Source of the DNA: Natrarchaeobius oligotrophus
GTDB taxonomy: Archaea > Halobacteriota > Halobacteria > Halobacteriales > Natrialbaceae
Reading direction: 5' to 3'
Length of the DNA stretch: 64,000 nucleotides
NCBI RefSeq assembly: GCF_003841465.1
Contig: NZ_REFZ01000001.1
Location: 1-64,000, forward strand
Of the stretch, positions 15,335 through 24,059 are shown one piece after another (within the stretch, counting starts at the first letter, position 1; every line of letters begins with the position of its first letter). The notes beneath the pieces are model-generated. The model did not search any database. It was not told the DNA's origin and was given only the letters and a program-made list of their open reading frames with translations. The translations under genes were made by a program, and so were the position numbers.

Positions 15335-16432
15335 ATGGACGTTCGAACGGCGTTTTTCGTGCTACTGCTCGTCGTTCTCGGCGCGGTCGCGTCCCTGCTG
15401 ATCGCGCCGCTCTTGCAGTACCTGATGGCCGCCGCGTTTCTCGCGTTCGTCCTCTACCCGGCGTACGAACGCCTCGAACCGCGACTCGGGTCGCAGCTCG
15501 CGGCGCTTTCGCTCACAGCGCTCGCGATCGTCGGCGTCGTCGTTCCGCTCTTGCTCGTCTCGCTGGTGGTTTTCCAGACCGTCGCCTCCTTTCTCGCGGC
15601 CGTCGACGGCGCGAGCCTCGTCGATCGGCTCCGGGAGATCGCGCGGACGGATCTCGGGCTCGCCGACGAACAGATCCGATCGATCGAAACCGCTCTCCTC
15701 ACGGAGATCGACTCGGCGCTCTCGAACGCCCTCGAGCTCGCCGTGCTCGAGCTGGCCGGACTCGTCAACAGCAGCATCGAGATGGGGCTCGGATTGATCG
15801 TCTTCGTCTTCGTGCTGTACTACCTGCTCGCCGACGGGGAGACGTTTCTCGCGTGGCTTCGCGAGGTCGTTCCGCTCGAGGACGACGTCCGGACGGAACT
15901 GTTCGCGGAGATCGACGCCGTCACGTGGGCCGTGATCAAGAGCCACGTGCTCGTCGCCGTGATCGAGGGCGTGCTCGGCGGAATCGGCCTCTACCTCCTC
16001 GGCGTACCGAACGTCGCGTTCTGGACCGTCGTCATGATCGTCGTCGCCTTTCTCCCGGCGGTCGGCGTCTGGATCGTCTGGGCGCCCTCGGTCGGCTATC
16101 TCGTCCTCGAAAGCGGCCCGTTGCCCGCCGTCGCGTTGTTCCTGTACGGTATCACCGTCCTCTCGCTGGTGGACAACTACCTGCGGGCGTACTTCGTCGA
16201 CCGGGACTCCGGCCTTCACCCGGCGGTCGTCATCGTGGGCGTCATCGGTGGCATCTACCTGCTGGGGATTATGGGACTGTTTCTCGGGCCCGTCCTCCTG
16301 GCGATGTTCAAAGCCGGTCTGAACGTCTTCACCAGGACGACGACCGTCACCGGCCCCGAGCACGGGGTGACGACCGCCGCGTCGGCGTCGCCGGAGCCGC
16401 CGCTCGAGGAGCTGCCGCCGGACGAGGCCTGA
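15335..16432 (+). CDS. AI-2E family transporter
   Basis: A 365-residue polytopic membrane protein of the AI-2E family (PF01594): N-terminal spans (VLLLVVLGAVASLLIAPLLQ, YLMAAAFLAFVLYPAYERLE), a long central cytoplasmic helix region (residues 95-150), and the conserved C-terminal block LPAVGVWIVWAPS, LVDNYLRAYFVD, GIYLLGIMGLFLGPVLLAMF. Members export small molecules or exchange Na+/H+; the role here is open. The ATG at 15335 was chosen because the 66 residues upstream are arginine-rich and unlike the family, and a TATA-like TTTACG lies about 28 bp before it. Confidence 0.88.
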   Translation: MDVRTAFFVLLLVVLGAVASLLIAPLLQYLMAAAFLAFVLYPAYERLEPRLGSQLAALSLTALAIVGVVVPLLLVSLVVFQTVASFLAAVDGASLVDRLREIARTDLGLADEQIRSIETALLTEIDSALSNALELAVLELAGLVNSSIEMGLGLIVFVFVLYYLLADGETFLAWLREVVPLEDDVRTELFAEIDAVTWAVIKSHVLVAVIEGVLGGIGLYLLGVPNVAFWTVVMIVVAFLPAVGVWIVWAPSVGYLVLESGPLPAVALFLYGITVLSLVDNYLRAYFVDRDSGLHPAVVIVGVIGGIYLLGIMGLFLGPVLLAMFKAGLNVFTRTTTVTGPEHGVTTAASASPEPPLEELPPDEA

Positions 16433-16503
16433 ATTACCCGCCGCGAAAATCGTCGGCGTGCACTCACGCCAAGTCCGCATACGCGACTCGCATCGACGGC
16501 GCG

Positions 16504-16761
16504 CTACCGCTCGTCCGTCTCCGCCTCGAGGATCTCTCCGTCTTCGGCCTCGAGGGCCTCCCCGTCTTCGGCCTGGAGGACCTCCCCGTCTTCGGCCTGG
16601 AGGACCTCCCCGTCTTCGGCCTCGAGTTCCTCGAGGTAGCGCTCGGCGTCGTGTCGAACGTAGCCGGTGTAGAGGAAGATGATCGAAAACAGGATCAACG
16701 GGACGCCGAACAGCATGAACAGCGCGGCGAGCAGGGTGACGACGTCGCCGGGGAGTGCCAT
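16504..16761 (-). CDS. Small membrane protein with acidic EDGE-repeat tail
   Basis: An 85-residue protein. Residues 6-34 span the membrane (VVTLLAALFMLFGVPLILFS, IIFLYTG). The rest is a tail built from eight-residue repeats, (L/E)xAEDGE(V/A/I)L, five copies. The tail is encoded by tandem 24 bp DNA repeats (16533-16640), so length is expected to vary between strains. Function unknown; it converges with the AI-2E transporter gene. Confidence 0.7.
   Translation of the reverse strand: MALPGDVVTLLAALFMLFGVPLILFSIIFLYTGYVRHDAERYLEELEAEDGEVLQAEDGEVLQAEDGEALEAEDGEILEAETDER
16533..16640. repeat. Tandem 24 bp repeats coding the acidic tail
   Basis: The unit CTCCCCGTCTTCGGCCTSGAGG plus two bases recurs four to five times with few mismatches, in phase with the minus-strand gene (8 codons each). 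The near identity of the two central units implies recent slippage or unequal crossing over. Confidence 0.8.
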
Positions 16762-16910
16762 ACGCCCGTTCGGGCGCGCGCGTACAAAAGCGATTCCCCC
16801 GCGATTTCGACCGCGCGTCACCGATCACGTCAGTCGATCGCCGAAGGATCAACGGCGGGGTGGGACGATCTGCGGTCGCACCGGTACACGGCGACGGCGG
16901 CCCGTCCGAA

Positions 16911-18248
16911 TCACGACCGTCGCGAGCCGGCGAATGCGTCCAGGCTCGACTGCAATCCGGCGGCGAGTTCGGATTTGCGTTTGAGGCGCTCGAGCGAGAC
17001 GGGGAGCCGGGTCGCGACCGTCGCCACAGCCTCGTGGAACGTCTCGGCCGCGCCGTACTCGCCGACCATCCCCTCCCCGCCGCCGGGCGGCGCGTCGAAG
17101 GCGTTGCGAACGCTCTCGCGGACCTGCCAGACGCCGACCGGAGCCCAGTAGTCGTCGGAGACCTCCCGGAGGACGAGACACTTCGCCTGGCGGCCGATCG
17201 ACTCGAGGTACTCGAGGACGCCCAACCTGGCGGCGTAGTACGCGCCCGCGGTCTCCTCGACGTACCCCGAGCGGCCCTCGTAGCCCTCCGAGGCGCTCGC
17301 CATCCAGACGTCGTCGTGGGGGTCCGGATTCCAGATGCTGCCCGGCGCTTTCATCTCGACGAGTTCGAACTCCCAGCGGCCGGGCGCGAGGACGACCCAG
17401 TACCGGTTGCCGACGTACTCGTTCGACCACACCTGCACCTCGTCGACGCTCGGCGCGTTCCGGATGCGCCCGCGCAGGTACTGGCCGACGGTGTCGTCGA
17501 CCGCGGTGATCGACCAGCGGGTCGGCACGAGCCGGCGCTGTTTCGCCTCCCCCAGCGCGCCGGCCGAGAGGATCGAGTTGATGTCGTAGACGTCGAACCC
17601 GCGCCGGTAGAGGTAGGTCATCGCGCCCTGGGCCTGCCAGTCGTCGTCCTCGAGGGTCTTTTTCACCGGTCGCGGAACGTACGGGTTCTCCCGGAGTTCC
17701 GCGCTGCGAGCGGTCGCGCGCGGGCCCCGCGGGGTTGCGACGTCGGTTCCGGCCTCCAGGCCGAGATCCGGCGTCCCGTCGAGACCGATCTCGAGGTCGA
17801 CCGGCCTGCCGGCGATGGCGACTTCGCGCTGGACGCCGACGAAGCCGTCCCACGCGTCGTGGACCGAGGGTGCCAGTCTGCTCGCGACGCTCGGCGAGTC
17901 GACGTTCGCGCGCTTGCTCGAGTTCAACAGCCCGGTCCGCCGCTGTAACACGTCGTCGATGGCGTACCCCTGGCGGTACCAGTCGCCATCGGTGACGTAC
18001 TCCGCTGCCGCGTCCTCGTCTCCGACGGGCGAGAGCACCCCGATCGGAATGTCGGGGTAGTTCGAGCGCCCGACGAAGATCGACGGCGAAGTCGAGCCGA
18101 CGAGGGTGTCGCCCGAGAGCGCGTCGTCGAACCGACGCTCGAACTCCTCGATGTGGTCGGTGATCGCGTAGGACTTTTCCTTCGCGAGGCGACGTCGCTC
18201 GGCCTCCTCGTCGGGCTCGAGTTCCTCGATGTACTCGTCGAGGCGCAT
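16911..18248 (-). CDS. nreA: Nre-type DNA repair protein (NreA)
   Basis: A 445-residue archaeal Nre protein (PF04894/PF04895). The N-terminal domain has VGSTSPSIFVGRSNYPDIPI and GVLSPVG; the middle has GAMTYLYRRGFDVYDINSIL and PTRWSITAVDDTVGQYLRG; the C-terminal domain has VWSNEYVGNRYWVVLAPG. A PIP-box-like QSSLDAFA sits at residues 433-440, so PCNA binding is likely. Nre proteins are linked experimentally to survival after alkylating or crosslinking DNA damage. The version lacks an N-terminal zinc finger. ATG 18248 is the first Met of the family's MRLDEYIEEL start. Confidence 0.92.
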   Translation of the reverse strand: MRLDEYIEELEPDEEAERRRLAKEKSYAITDHIEEFERRFDDALSGDTLVGSTSPSIFVGRSNYPDIPIGVLSPVGDEDAAAEYVTDGDWYRQGYAIDDVLQRRTGLLNSSKRANVDSPSVASRLAPSVHDAWDGFVGVQREVAIAGRPVDLEIGLDGTPDLGLEAGTDVATPRGPRATARSAELRENPYVPRPVKKTLEDDDWQAQGAMTYLYRRGFDVYDINSILSAGALGEAKQRRLVPTRWSITAVDDTVGQYLRGRIRNAPSVDEVQVWSNEYVGNRYWVVLAPGRWEFELVEMKAPGSIWNPDPHDDVWMASASEGYEGRSGYVEETAGAYYAARLGVLEYLESIGRQAKCLVLREVSDDYWAPVGVWQVRESVRNAFDAPPGGGEGMVGEYGAAETFHEAVATVATRLPVSLERLKRKSELAAGLQSSLDAFAGSRRS

Positions 18249-18757
18249 TCACCGGAGGTAGGGACGGGATCCGTTTGAATGTTGAGTTCCGCGCGCTCGA
18301 GTCGGCCATCACGACCGACGCTCGACGATCCGAGAGAACGAAGCCGTCGCCGTAACCCCGTTCGAGCGCGACGACGGAATCCCCCGCCGCGCGAGCGCAG
18401 GTCGTGACGGAGCCCGGCACTCGCCGGCGTGGAGGGACTGAAGTGTCAGAGGCACGGCCCTACCGGCGATCGAGTAGTGTTTCGATGCGGAAGGCCGCAA
18501 TCGGTTCTTTCGCTGCAGTACGTATATAGTGTGAAGAGCGTTTTCTGACCCAGAAAACACCCTCGATCGGTGGTCTCGACGACCCTCGAGAACGCGTTCC
18601 GCCGACGGTCGGTCGGGGACGCGCGAGGTCGCGGACACGAGTCGACCGCGTCGGCCGCCGTGAGCCCGAATCGGCCGCCGGATCGGCGTCGCGTTCCGAT
18701 CCAGCACCGAGCCGTCGAAAGACAACCGTTAAAAACGGCGGGCGGGAAAGAAGGGGT
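18249..18757. other. 508 bp intergenic region with a perfect palindrome
   Basis: No coding frame is convincing between divergently transcribed nreA and the zinc-ribbon gene. Visible signals are GTATATAG near 18522-18529, the palindrome at 18540-18558 and a TATA-like GTTAAAAAC about 28 bp before the ATG at 18758. A small RNA starting near the GTATATAG element and running through the palindrome is possible. Confidence 0.4.
18540..18558. promoter_or_regulatory. Perfect inverted repeat GTTTTCTG-ACC-CAGAAAAC
   Basis: Two 8 bp arms, GTTTTCTG (18540-18547) and CAGAAAAC (18551-18558), are separated by 3 bp. The element lies 12 bp after the TATA-like GTATATAG. That geometry suits either an operator next to a promoter or the stem of a short RNA. 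The nearest genes are nreA (291 bp) and the zinc-ribbon protein (200 bp), so the target is unclear. Confidence 0.5.
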
Positions 18758-18937
18758 ATGAGTACGACGGACGAACGTCGAACGCGGTCCTGCGTCTCCT
18801 GTGGGATCAACATTGCGGGAACGAACGCCGCCGCGTTCAAGTGTCCCGACTGCGGAGCCCAGATCTACCGCTGTGCCAAGTGTCGCAAACAGAGCAACCT
18901 CTATGAGTGTCCCGACTGCGGGTTCACCGGCCCCTGA
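18758..18937 (+). CDS. HVO_2753-type zinc-ribbon small protein
   Basis: A 59-residue protein with four CxxC knuckles (CVSC, CPDC, CAKC, CPDC), two zinc-binding pairs, matching the haloarchaeal HVO_2753-type zinc-finger microprotein. It precedes the aEF-1 beta gene by 8 bp, the conserved arrangement in Halobacteria, and is likely involved in nucleic acid or protein contacts linked to translation. A TATA-like GTTAAAAAC about 28 bp upstream predicts a leaderless transcript. Confidence 0.9.
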   Translation: MSTTDERRTRSCVSCGINIAGTNAAAFKCPDCGAQIYRCAKCRKQSNLYECPDCGFTGP

Positions 18938-18945
18938 TTACTGCC

Positions 18946-19212
18946 ATGGGAAAAGTCGCCGCCAAAATCAAAGTGATGCCGAACAGCCCCGAAATCGACC
19001 TCGACGCGCTCCAGGAGCGCCTCGAGAGCTCCCTCCCCGAGGGCGCGAAGATCAACGGCGTCGAGCGCGAGGAAGTCGCGTTCGGCCTCGTCGCGCTGTA
19101 CCCGACCGTGATCGTTCCTGACGGCTCGGGCGGGACGGAGACCGTCGAGGAGAACTTCACCGAGGTCGACGGCGTCGAGAGCGTCGGCGTCGAGAACGTC
19201 GGTCGCATCTAG
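18946..19212 (+). CDS. ef1b: Elongation factor 1-beta (aEF-1 beta)
   Basis: An 88-residue guanine-nucleotide exchange factor for aEF-1 alpha: [20 protein letters not shown] at the N-terminus, an alpha/beta ferredoxin-like fold and the conserved [19 protein letters not shown]. Length is normal for archaea. It is 8 bp after the zinc-ribbon gene and surely cotranscribed. Confidence 0.95.
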   Translation: MGKVAAKIKVMPNSPEIDLDALQERLESSLPEGAKINGVEREEVAFGLVALYPTVIVPDGSGGTETVEENFTEVDGVESVGVENVGRI

Positions 19213-19325
19213 CGCGAAGCCGTTTTTCAACCGGTTCGACGTCGAATTCGTGAGCGACGGCGCTCGGTCGCCCTCGATTTCGTCGTCGCCGACCTCGTAC
19301 GGCCCCGCGTAACGATTTACCGGTG

Positions 19326-19348
19326 CAACCGCGACCGTCCTGCGGTTG
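19326..19348. terminator. Hairpin CAACCGC-N9-GCGGTTG
   Basis: Perfect 7 bp arms, CAACCGC (19326-19332) and GCGGTTG (19342-19348), lie in the convergent gap between aEF-1 beta and the RNA ligase partner gene. It repeats the sequence seen at 14097-14119 and resembles that at 41154-41175. A 3'-end processing or bidirectional termination role is likely. Confidence 0.45.
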
Positions 19349-19375
19349 ACCGATATTGACGGACAACCGTCCGTC

Positions 19376-20050
19376 TCACTCCACCGTCCGCTTCGAGTTC
19401 GGATCCACCGCCGTCAGGTACTGCTCGAGCAGGTCCGGAAACTCCCGACCGCGAATGTAGCGCAGGCCGAAGTCCTCCGTCCAGTCGATGATCCCGCCGT
19501 CTTCGGTGACGACGCCCGCCTCGAGTTCGCGCGCGAGGATCAGCAGGTCGAAGTCCTCGCGCGAGTCGAGGACGCCCCGTCGCATCGCGTCGCGGTACTT
19601 CTCGCGGAGGTCGGAGATCACCGCGTCCGTCTGGGTCATGTGCTCGTGGTCCTCGAGCGGTTCGCCGGCGGCGGCTTCGGCCCGACGGACGGCCTTCTCC
19701 GAGACGCGCAGTCCGCGGTCGACCCGACCGCTCATCTCGTCGACGAAGCTGTAAACGACGTTCGCGGGAATCGCCACCCCGTAGCGGTCGGGGTGTTTGC
19801 GGATCACCCACGTGTTCAGCTTCGAGTAGACCTCGTCGTCGACCTCCCTCGCCTCGAGCATCGTCGTCAGCTCGTCGTGAATCGTCGGCGGCACGTAACA
19901 CGAGATCCCCAGGTTGAGCCTTGCGTTGGCGATCGACTCGAGCAGCCGGAGGATCGCGTCCTCGAGCGACTCGTCGTCGCGGCGGATCTCCTCGGTGAGA
20001 AACACCGACGTGTCGAGGACGAACCGCTGTTTGAACGCCTCGCTTGACAT
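19376..20050 (-). CDS. RNA ligase partner protein (PIN-like)
   Basis: A 224-residue protein of the archaeal RNA ligase partner family, a PIN-fold relative. The acidic residues of the fold are visible: Asp in [12 protein letters not shown] (start), E in [11 protein letters not shown], Asp in [10 protein letters not shown], and [20 protein letters not shown] near residues 165-185. It usually occurs next to the RNA ligase; here it is separated from that gene by one small gene and lies on the opposite strand. It may act as a nuclease that feeds RNA ends to the ligase, but this is inference. Confidence 0.88.
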   Translation of the reverse strand: MSSEAFKQRFVLDTSVFLTEEIRRDDESLEDAILRLLESIANARLNLGISCYVPPTIHDELTTMLEAREVDDEVYSKLNTWVIRKHPDRYGVAIPANVVYSFVDEMSGRVDRGLRVSEKAVRRAEAAAGEPLEDHEHMTQTDAVISDLREKYRDAMRRGVLDSREDFDLLILARELEAGVVTEDGGIIDWTEDFGLRYIRGREFPDLLEQYLTAVDPNSKRTVE

Positions 20051-20125
20051 ACGTCGCCTTGGTTCCGAACGACCAAATATGCTGGCGGAGCCTCGACGAA
20101 CCCGCCCGCTCTCCCCGGCGGCGGT

Positions 20126-20560
20126 CTAGGGCTGTCGATCGCGATTCGCACCGAGGTTCGCCTGCGAGACGATCCGTGCACCGGGATCGGACAGCTCGAC
20201 GGTGACGTCCTCGTGGACCGCCTTGCTGATCTCGTCGACGTTGCCCGCGAGCACCGTCAGGATGTCGTCGGGACTCGCGTACAGCAGCATGTTTCCGTCC
20301 TGGCCCTCGGCGACGAGTTGCGTGTCGTTGAGGACGATCTGGTCGTTCTGAATCGTGGCCGCCACGACCGGCAGCGCTTCGGGCTTGCCCGGTTCGTCGT
20401 CGCGAACCTTTCGGATGTGGACCGCATCGAGGTCGAGGACGTCCTTGTACTCCTCGATCCGTTCCGCGCAGTTGACCATATCTCGGAGGAGCGCCGTCTT
20501 CTCGTGGCCCGCGTGGTCGCCGTCGAGACAGTGTTGACAGACGCGGAGTTCGATTCGCAT
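20126..20560 (-). CDS. Conserved haloarchaeal protein with N-terminal CxxC/HxxxH
   Basis: A 144-residue protein. The N-terminus has CQHCLDGDHAGHE, a Cys2-His2-like cluster that could bind zinc. The rest is mixed alpha/beta (VRDDEPGKPEALPVVAATIQ, NDTQLVAEGQDGNMLLYASP). It lies between the RNA ligase partner and RNA ligase genes, and its start is divergent from the ligase, so a role in the same RNA pathway is possible. No family recognised. Confidence 0.65.
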   Translation of the reverse strand: MRIELRVCQHCLDGDHAGHEKTALLRDMVNCAERIEEYKDVLDLDAVHIRKVRDDEPGKPEALPVVAATIQNDQIVLNDTQLVAEGQDGNMLLYASPDDILTVLAGNVDEISKAVHEDVTVELSDPGARIVSQANLGANRDRQP

Positions 20561-20772
20561 GGGACGACGGTTGTCGCTCGAGACCGATGAGAATTCCGCT
20601 TCGGGCGTCGGGTCCGAACGACGTGCGCCCCGAGACGACGGTGGCGACGTCGGGGACGAACGTCGGTACTTCGGACGCGAACGATCGCGGACGACGCCGG
20701 GTGCGAGTGACGGACGGACGACGTCGGACCGCGGGTACGCCTTCTTGCCGCTCGTCCCCGTAGCGTCCCTTC

Positions 20773-21888
20773 ATGGGTGACACCGAGTACCACAGACTGC
20801 TCGGCATCGGCCGATCCGCGTTCCAGGGTCTCGAGGACCACCTCGAGCGCCGCGACTACGACGGGCTCGAGTACCGGCACGTGTCGGAGTACCGTCGCGG
20901 CGTCGAGCGCGGGACCGCCCTGATCGACGGGGACGTGGTTCGCGGCTTCCCGAAGGTCCCCCGAACGCTCGTCCTCGAGTCGGGGATTCCGACGGCGTTC
21001 GACGACGAGTTCGTCGTCGAGGAGAAGGTAAACGGCTACAATATCCGCGCCGTCCGGGTCGGCGGCGAGATCCTCGCGCTCTCGCGAAGCGGGATGATCT
21101 GTCCGTTCACGACGCGGATGCTCGAGCGGCTGGTCGACCTCGAGGCGCTGTTCGAGCGCCACCCGAGCGCGATGGTCTGCGGGGAGGTAATCGGTCCGGA
21201 GAACCCCTACACGGCCCACGACTATCCGGACGTCGACTCGCTCGCGTTTCGGGCGTTCGACTGGCGAGACCGACGATCCGGCGATCCCCTCGCCGTCCGC
21301 GAACGCCGATCCCGCTACGAGCGGTTCGACGTCCCGCAAACGCCGTCGTTCGGATTCTACGGGATCGACGAGGCGGACGCGGTTCGGACGATCGTCGACA
21401 GACTGGACGCCGACGGTCGCGAGGGGATCGTGATGCAGTCGTCCGACGGGACGATGCAACTGAAGTACACCACGGCCGCTTCCAACCGGGACGATCTCGC
21501 GTACGCCTTCTCGCTCCCGTTCGACTACGGTCAGCCGTTCATGTTCCGCCGCCTTATCCGCGAGGCGTTTCAGTCGGTCGAGTGGGCGGAGTCCGAGTCG
21601 GTCGCACGCGAGCGCGCTCACGACCTGGGTGAGGCCATCCTGTTGTCGATGCGGGAGTCTATTCTGACCGTCGAGGCGGGAGAGACGGTCGGCGAGCGAC
21701 ACACCGTCCGGGCGAGTCCCGAGGCGGTCGACGTCCTGTTCGAACACCTCCGCGGACAGGGTCTCCACCTCGAGATCGAAACGGACCGACGCGAGGACGA
21801 CGACCGGGTCGTCACCTTCTGCAAGCAAACGCAGGCGACGAACGACAGGATCGGGAACTATCTCGCGGGACGGGTCGTCGAGGAGTGA
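20773..21888 (+). CDS. Archaeal RNA ligase (Rnl3 type)
   Basis: A 371-residue ATP-dependent RNA ligase of the Pab1020/MTH1221 type. Nucleotidyltransferase motifs appear in order: motif I VEEKVNGYNIR with the adenylated Lys at residue 85, motif III SLAFRAFDW, motif IV EGIVMQ and motif V MQLKYTT. The C-terminal all-helical domain typical of the archaeal family follows (from about residue 250). It joins or circularises RNA. The start at 20773 begins MGDTEYHRLLG, as in the family. Confidence 0.92.
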   Translation: MGDTEYHRLLGIGRSAFQGLEDHLERRDYDGLEYRHVSEYRRGVERGTALIDGDVVRGFPKVPRTLVLESGIPTAFDDEFVVEEKVNGYNIRAVRVGGEILALSRSGMICPFTTRMLERLVDLEALFERHPSAMVCGEVIGPENPYTAHDYPDVDSLAFRAFDWRDRRSGDPLAVRERRSRYERFDVPQTPSFGFYGIDEADAVRTIVDRLDADGREGIVMQSSDGTMQLKYTTAASNRDDLAYAFSLPFDYGQPFMFRRLIREAFQSVEWAESESVARERAHDLGEAILLSMRESILTVEAGETVGERHTVRASPEAVDVLFEHLRGQGLHLEIETDRREDDDRVVTFCKQTQATNDRIGNYLAGRVVEE

Positions 21889-22027
21889 GCCGGCCTGCCG
21901 TCCGCCGGTCCCGGTGGATCCGCCGGGCGGTCGCGATCGCCCCGATACGTCGGTTCGACAGGCGGTCCGAGCCGTCTTTCGGAAGGGGTCGGGAGGAGAA
22001 CGCGCCTCGAGGAACCGGAGATCGCGA

Positions 22028-23203
22028 TCAGGAAAGCGCCGCGTCGATCGCCCGCTCGAGGTCGCCGGTGAGGTCGTCGACGTGCTCGATGCCGACGGAG
22101 ACGCGAATCAGGCCGTCGGTGAGGCCGGCCTCGAGGCGTTCATCGCGGGGGATCGCGGCGTGGGTCATCGGCGCCGGCTGTTCGATCAGACTCTCGACGC
22201 CGCCGAGGCTCTCCGCGAGGGTGAACACCTCCGTGTTCGAGACGACGGCGCTCGCCTCCTCGAGCGTGGCGTCGAGTTCGAAACTCAGCATGCCGCCGAA
22301 GTCGTCCATCTGCCGGCGCGCGATCTCGTGGCCGGGGTGGGACTCGAGTCCGGGGTAGTAGACGCGGTCGACGTCCGGGTGATCCTGCAGCCACGACGCG
22401 AGCGCGCGGGCGTTCTCACAGTGGCGGTCCATTCGGACGGGGAGGGTCTTGGTACCCCGGAGGACGAGAAAGCACTCGAAGGGGCCGGGCGTCGCGCCGA
22501 CGGCGTTCTGGTGGAAGCCGAAGCGCTCGTCGAGCGTCTCGTCGTTGGTCACCAGCGCGCCCCCGACGACGTCGGAGTGGCCGCCGAGGTACTTCGTCAG
22601 CGAGTGGGAGACGACGTCCGCGCCGTGATCGAGCGGGCGCTGGAGGTACGGCGTCGCGAACGTGTTGTCGATCGCACAGAGCGCGTCGTTCGCGTGCGCG
22701 ATTTCGGCCGCCCCCTCCACGTCGACGATGGACATGAGCGGGTTCGTCGGCGTCTCGAGCCACAGCAGCTCCGTTTCCGAACGAAACGCCGCCTCGATCG
22801 CCTCGGGATCTGTCATATCGACGAACGAGAACTCGAGGTCGTACTCCTCGTACACCTGCGTGAAGAGGCGGTGGGTGCCGCCGTAGACGTCGTTGCCCGT
22901 CACGACGTGGTCGCCGGCCGAGAGCAGATTCAAGACGGTGTTGATCGAGGCCATCCCGCTCGAGAACGCCCGTCCGTACTCGGCGTTTTCGAGGCTCGCG
23001 AGGTTCGCCTCGAGGTCGGTTCGAGTCGGGTTGCCGGTCCGGGAGTACTCGTAGCCGCGGTGCTCGCCCGGCGCGTCCTGTTCGTAGGTCGAGTTGGCGT
23101 GAATGGGCGTCATCAGCGCGCCGGTCTCCTCGTCGGGGTCCTGTCCGGCGTGAATCGAGCGCGTCTCGAACCGATACCCGTCGTCGTCGTCCGGGTCGTC
23201 CAT
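22028..23203 (-). CDS. Trans-sulfuration enzyme (cystathionine gamma-synthase/lyase family)
   Basis: A 391-residue PLP enzyme of the Cys/Met metabolism family. Signatures: TRSIHAGQDPDEETGAL at the N-terminus, PLP phosphate and ring contacts YSRTGNPTRTDLE and SSGMASINTVLN, and the Schiff-base Lys in SLTKYLGGHSDVVGG. The C-terminal domain has GGVESLIEQPAPMTHA. The family holds synthases and gamma-lyases with nearly the same motifs, so the direction is not predictable here. The ATG at 23203 gives the family N-terminus; in-frame upstream sequence is a shadow of other genes. Confidence 0.93.
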   Translation of the reverse strand: MDDPDDDDGYRFETRSIHAGQDPDEETGALMTPIHANSTYEQDAPGEHRGYEYSRTGNPTRTDLEANLASLENAEYGRAFSSGMASINTVLNLLSAGDHVVTGNDVYGGTHRLFTQVYEEYDLEFSFVDMTDPEAIEAAFRSETELLWLETPTNPLMSIVDVEGAAEIAHANDALCAIDNTFATPYLQRPLDHGADVVSHSLTKYLGGHSDVVGGALVTNDETLDERFGFHQNAVGATPGPFECFLVLRGTKTLPVRMDRHCENARALASWLQDHPDVDRVYYPGLESHPGHEIARRQMDDFGGMLSFELDATLEEASAVVSNTEVFTLAESLGGVESLIEQPAPMTHAAIPRDERLEAGLTDGLIRVSVGIEHVDDLTGDLERAIDAALS

Positions 23204-23335
23204 ACGCCGACGACGGCACCGACGCACGTTACGTTTGTCCCTCCGGCCGTCCGGTGATAGCAATCGGCCGGCCGATTCCGGCGAACCCGGAACGTGCGTT
23301 TTATAACCGTCACCAAGTAAGAGGGTCGTACGACT

Positions 23336-23644
23336 ATGCCCAACTCCAGTGGACCTCGTCAGGGAACCCGGAAGAAGCTGTCGAACGATCCGCGAGATCG
23401 GGGATCCTCCCCGCCCCAGCGCGCGATCCAGCAGTACGAGAACGGCGAAAAAGTACACCTGAAGATCGACCCCAGCGTTCACAAGGGTCGGTTCCATCCC
23501 CGATTCGACGGTCGAACCGGCGAAGTCGTCGGGAAACAGGGGAAGGCGTTCAAAGTACAGATCAAAGACGGCGGCAAGGAGAAGACGCTGATCGTGACGG
23601 CCGCCCACCTGCGCGCACAGGACCGCTCCGAAGACCGCGTCTGA
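23336..23644 (+). CDS. rpl21e: 50S ribosomal protein L21e
   Basis: A 102-residue L21e. The N-terminal [20 protein letters not shown], then [40 protein letters not shown] and [20 protein letters not shown] are diagnostic. It binds 23S rRNA in the large subunit. A TTTTATAA element at 23299-23306 gives the promoter of the operon L21e-rpoF-DUF655, whose genes are 13 and 45 bp apart. Confidence 0.97.
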   Translation: MPNSSGPRQGTRKKLSNDPRDRGSSPPQRAIQQYENGEKVHLKIDPSVHKGRFHPRFDGRTGEVVGKQGKAFKVQIKDGGKEKTLIVTAAHLRAQDRSEDRV

Positions 23645-23657
23645 GACGGAGACTGGT

Positions 23658-24014
23658 ATGACGATCTTCAAAGAGATCGTCGACGAGGAGTTTCTGACGG
23701 TTTCGGAAACCAAGGAACTCCTCGCCGACATCGAAGCCGAGCGCGCACTGGACGAGGATCGCGAGTTGCCGTACGAACTCGCGCGGGCGATCGAGCACGT
23801 CAACCGCTTTACGACCCTCGAGCCCGAGGAAGCACAGAGCCTCGTCGACGACCTTCGAGAACTCGAGAAGGTCGACGAGGCGACCGCGTACAAGATCGCG
23901 AACCTCATTCCCCGAAACCGGGACGAGCTCCGATCGGTGTACGCACAGCAGCGGTACTCGCTGTCCGGAGACGAACTCGACGAGATACTCAACGTCGTCG
24001 CACAGTACGCCTGA
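23658..24014 (+). CDS. rpoF: DNA-directed RNA polymerase subunit F (Rpb4)
   Basis: A 118-residue archaeal Rpb4/RpoF: IFKEIVDEEFLTVSETKELL, then ELPYELARAIEHVNRFTTLE and ATAYKIANLIPRNRDELRSV. It forms the stalk of RNA polymerase with RpoE. It lies 13 bp after rpl21e, the standard archaeal arrangement. Confidence 0.96.
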   Translation: MTIFKEIVDEEFLTVSETKELLADIEAERALDEDRELPYELARAIEHVNRFTTLEPEEAQSLVDDLRELEKVDEATAYKIANLIPRNRDELRSVYAQQRYSLSGDELDEILNVVAQYA

Positions 24015-24059
24015 AAGCGGGCCGACTCTTTAAGTAGGCCGTCGCCGTATCGAGTGACA

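Noticed and set aside
14113-17151. 1012-codon plus-strand frame crossing cupin, membrane and AI-2E genes
   Set aside because: It is Arg-rich, lies across several well-supported genes in other frames and crosses a minus-strand gene; no domain is visible.
18309-18725. 138-codon minus-strand frame over the palindrome region
   Set aside because: Arg/Ser-rich with no coding-like pattern, and it would cover a probable promoter region.
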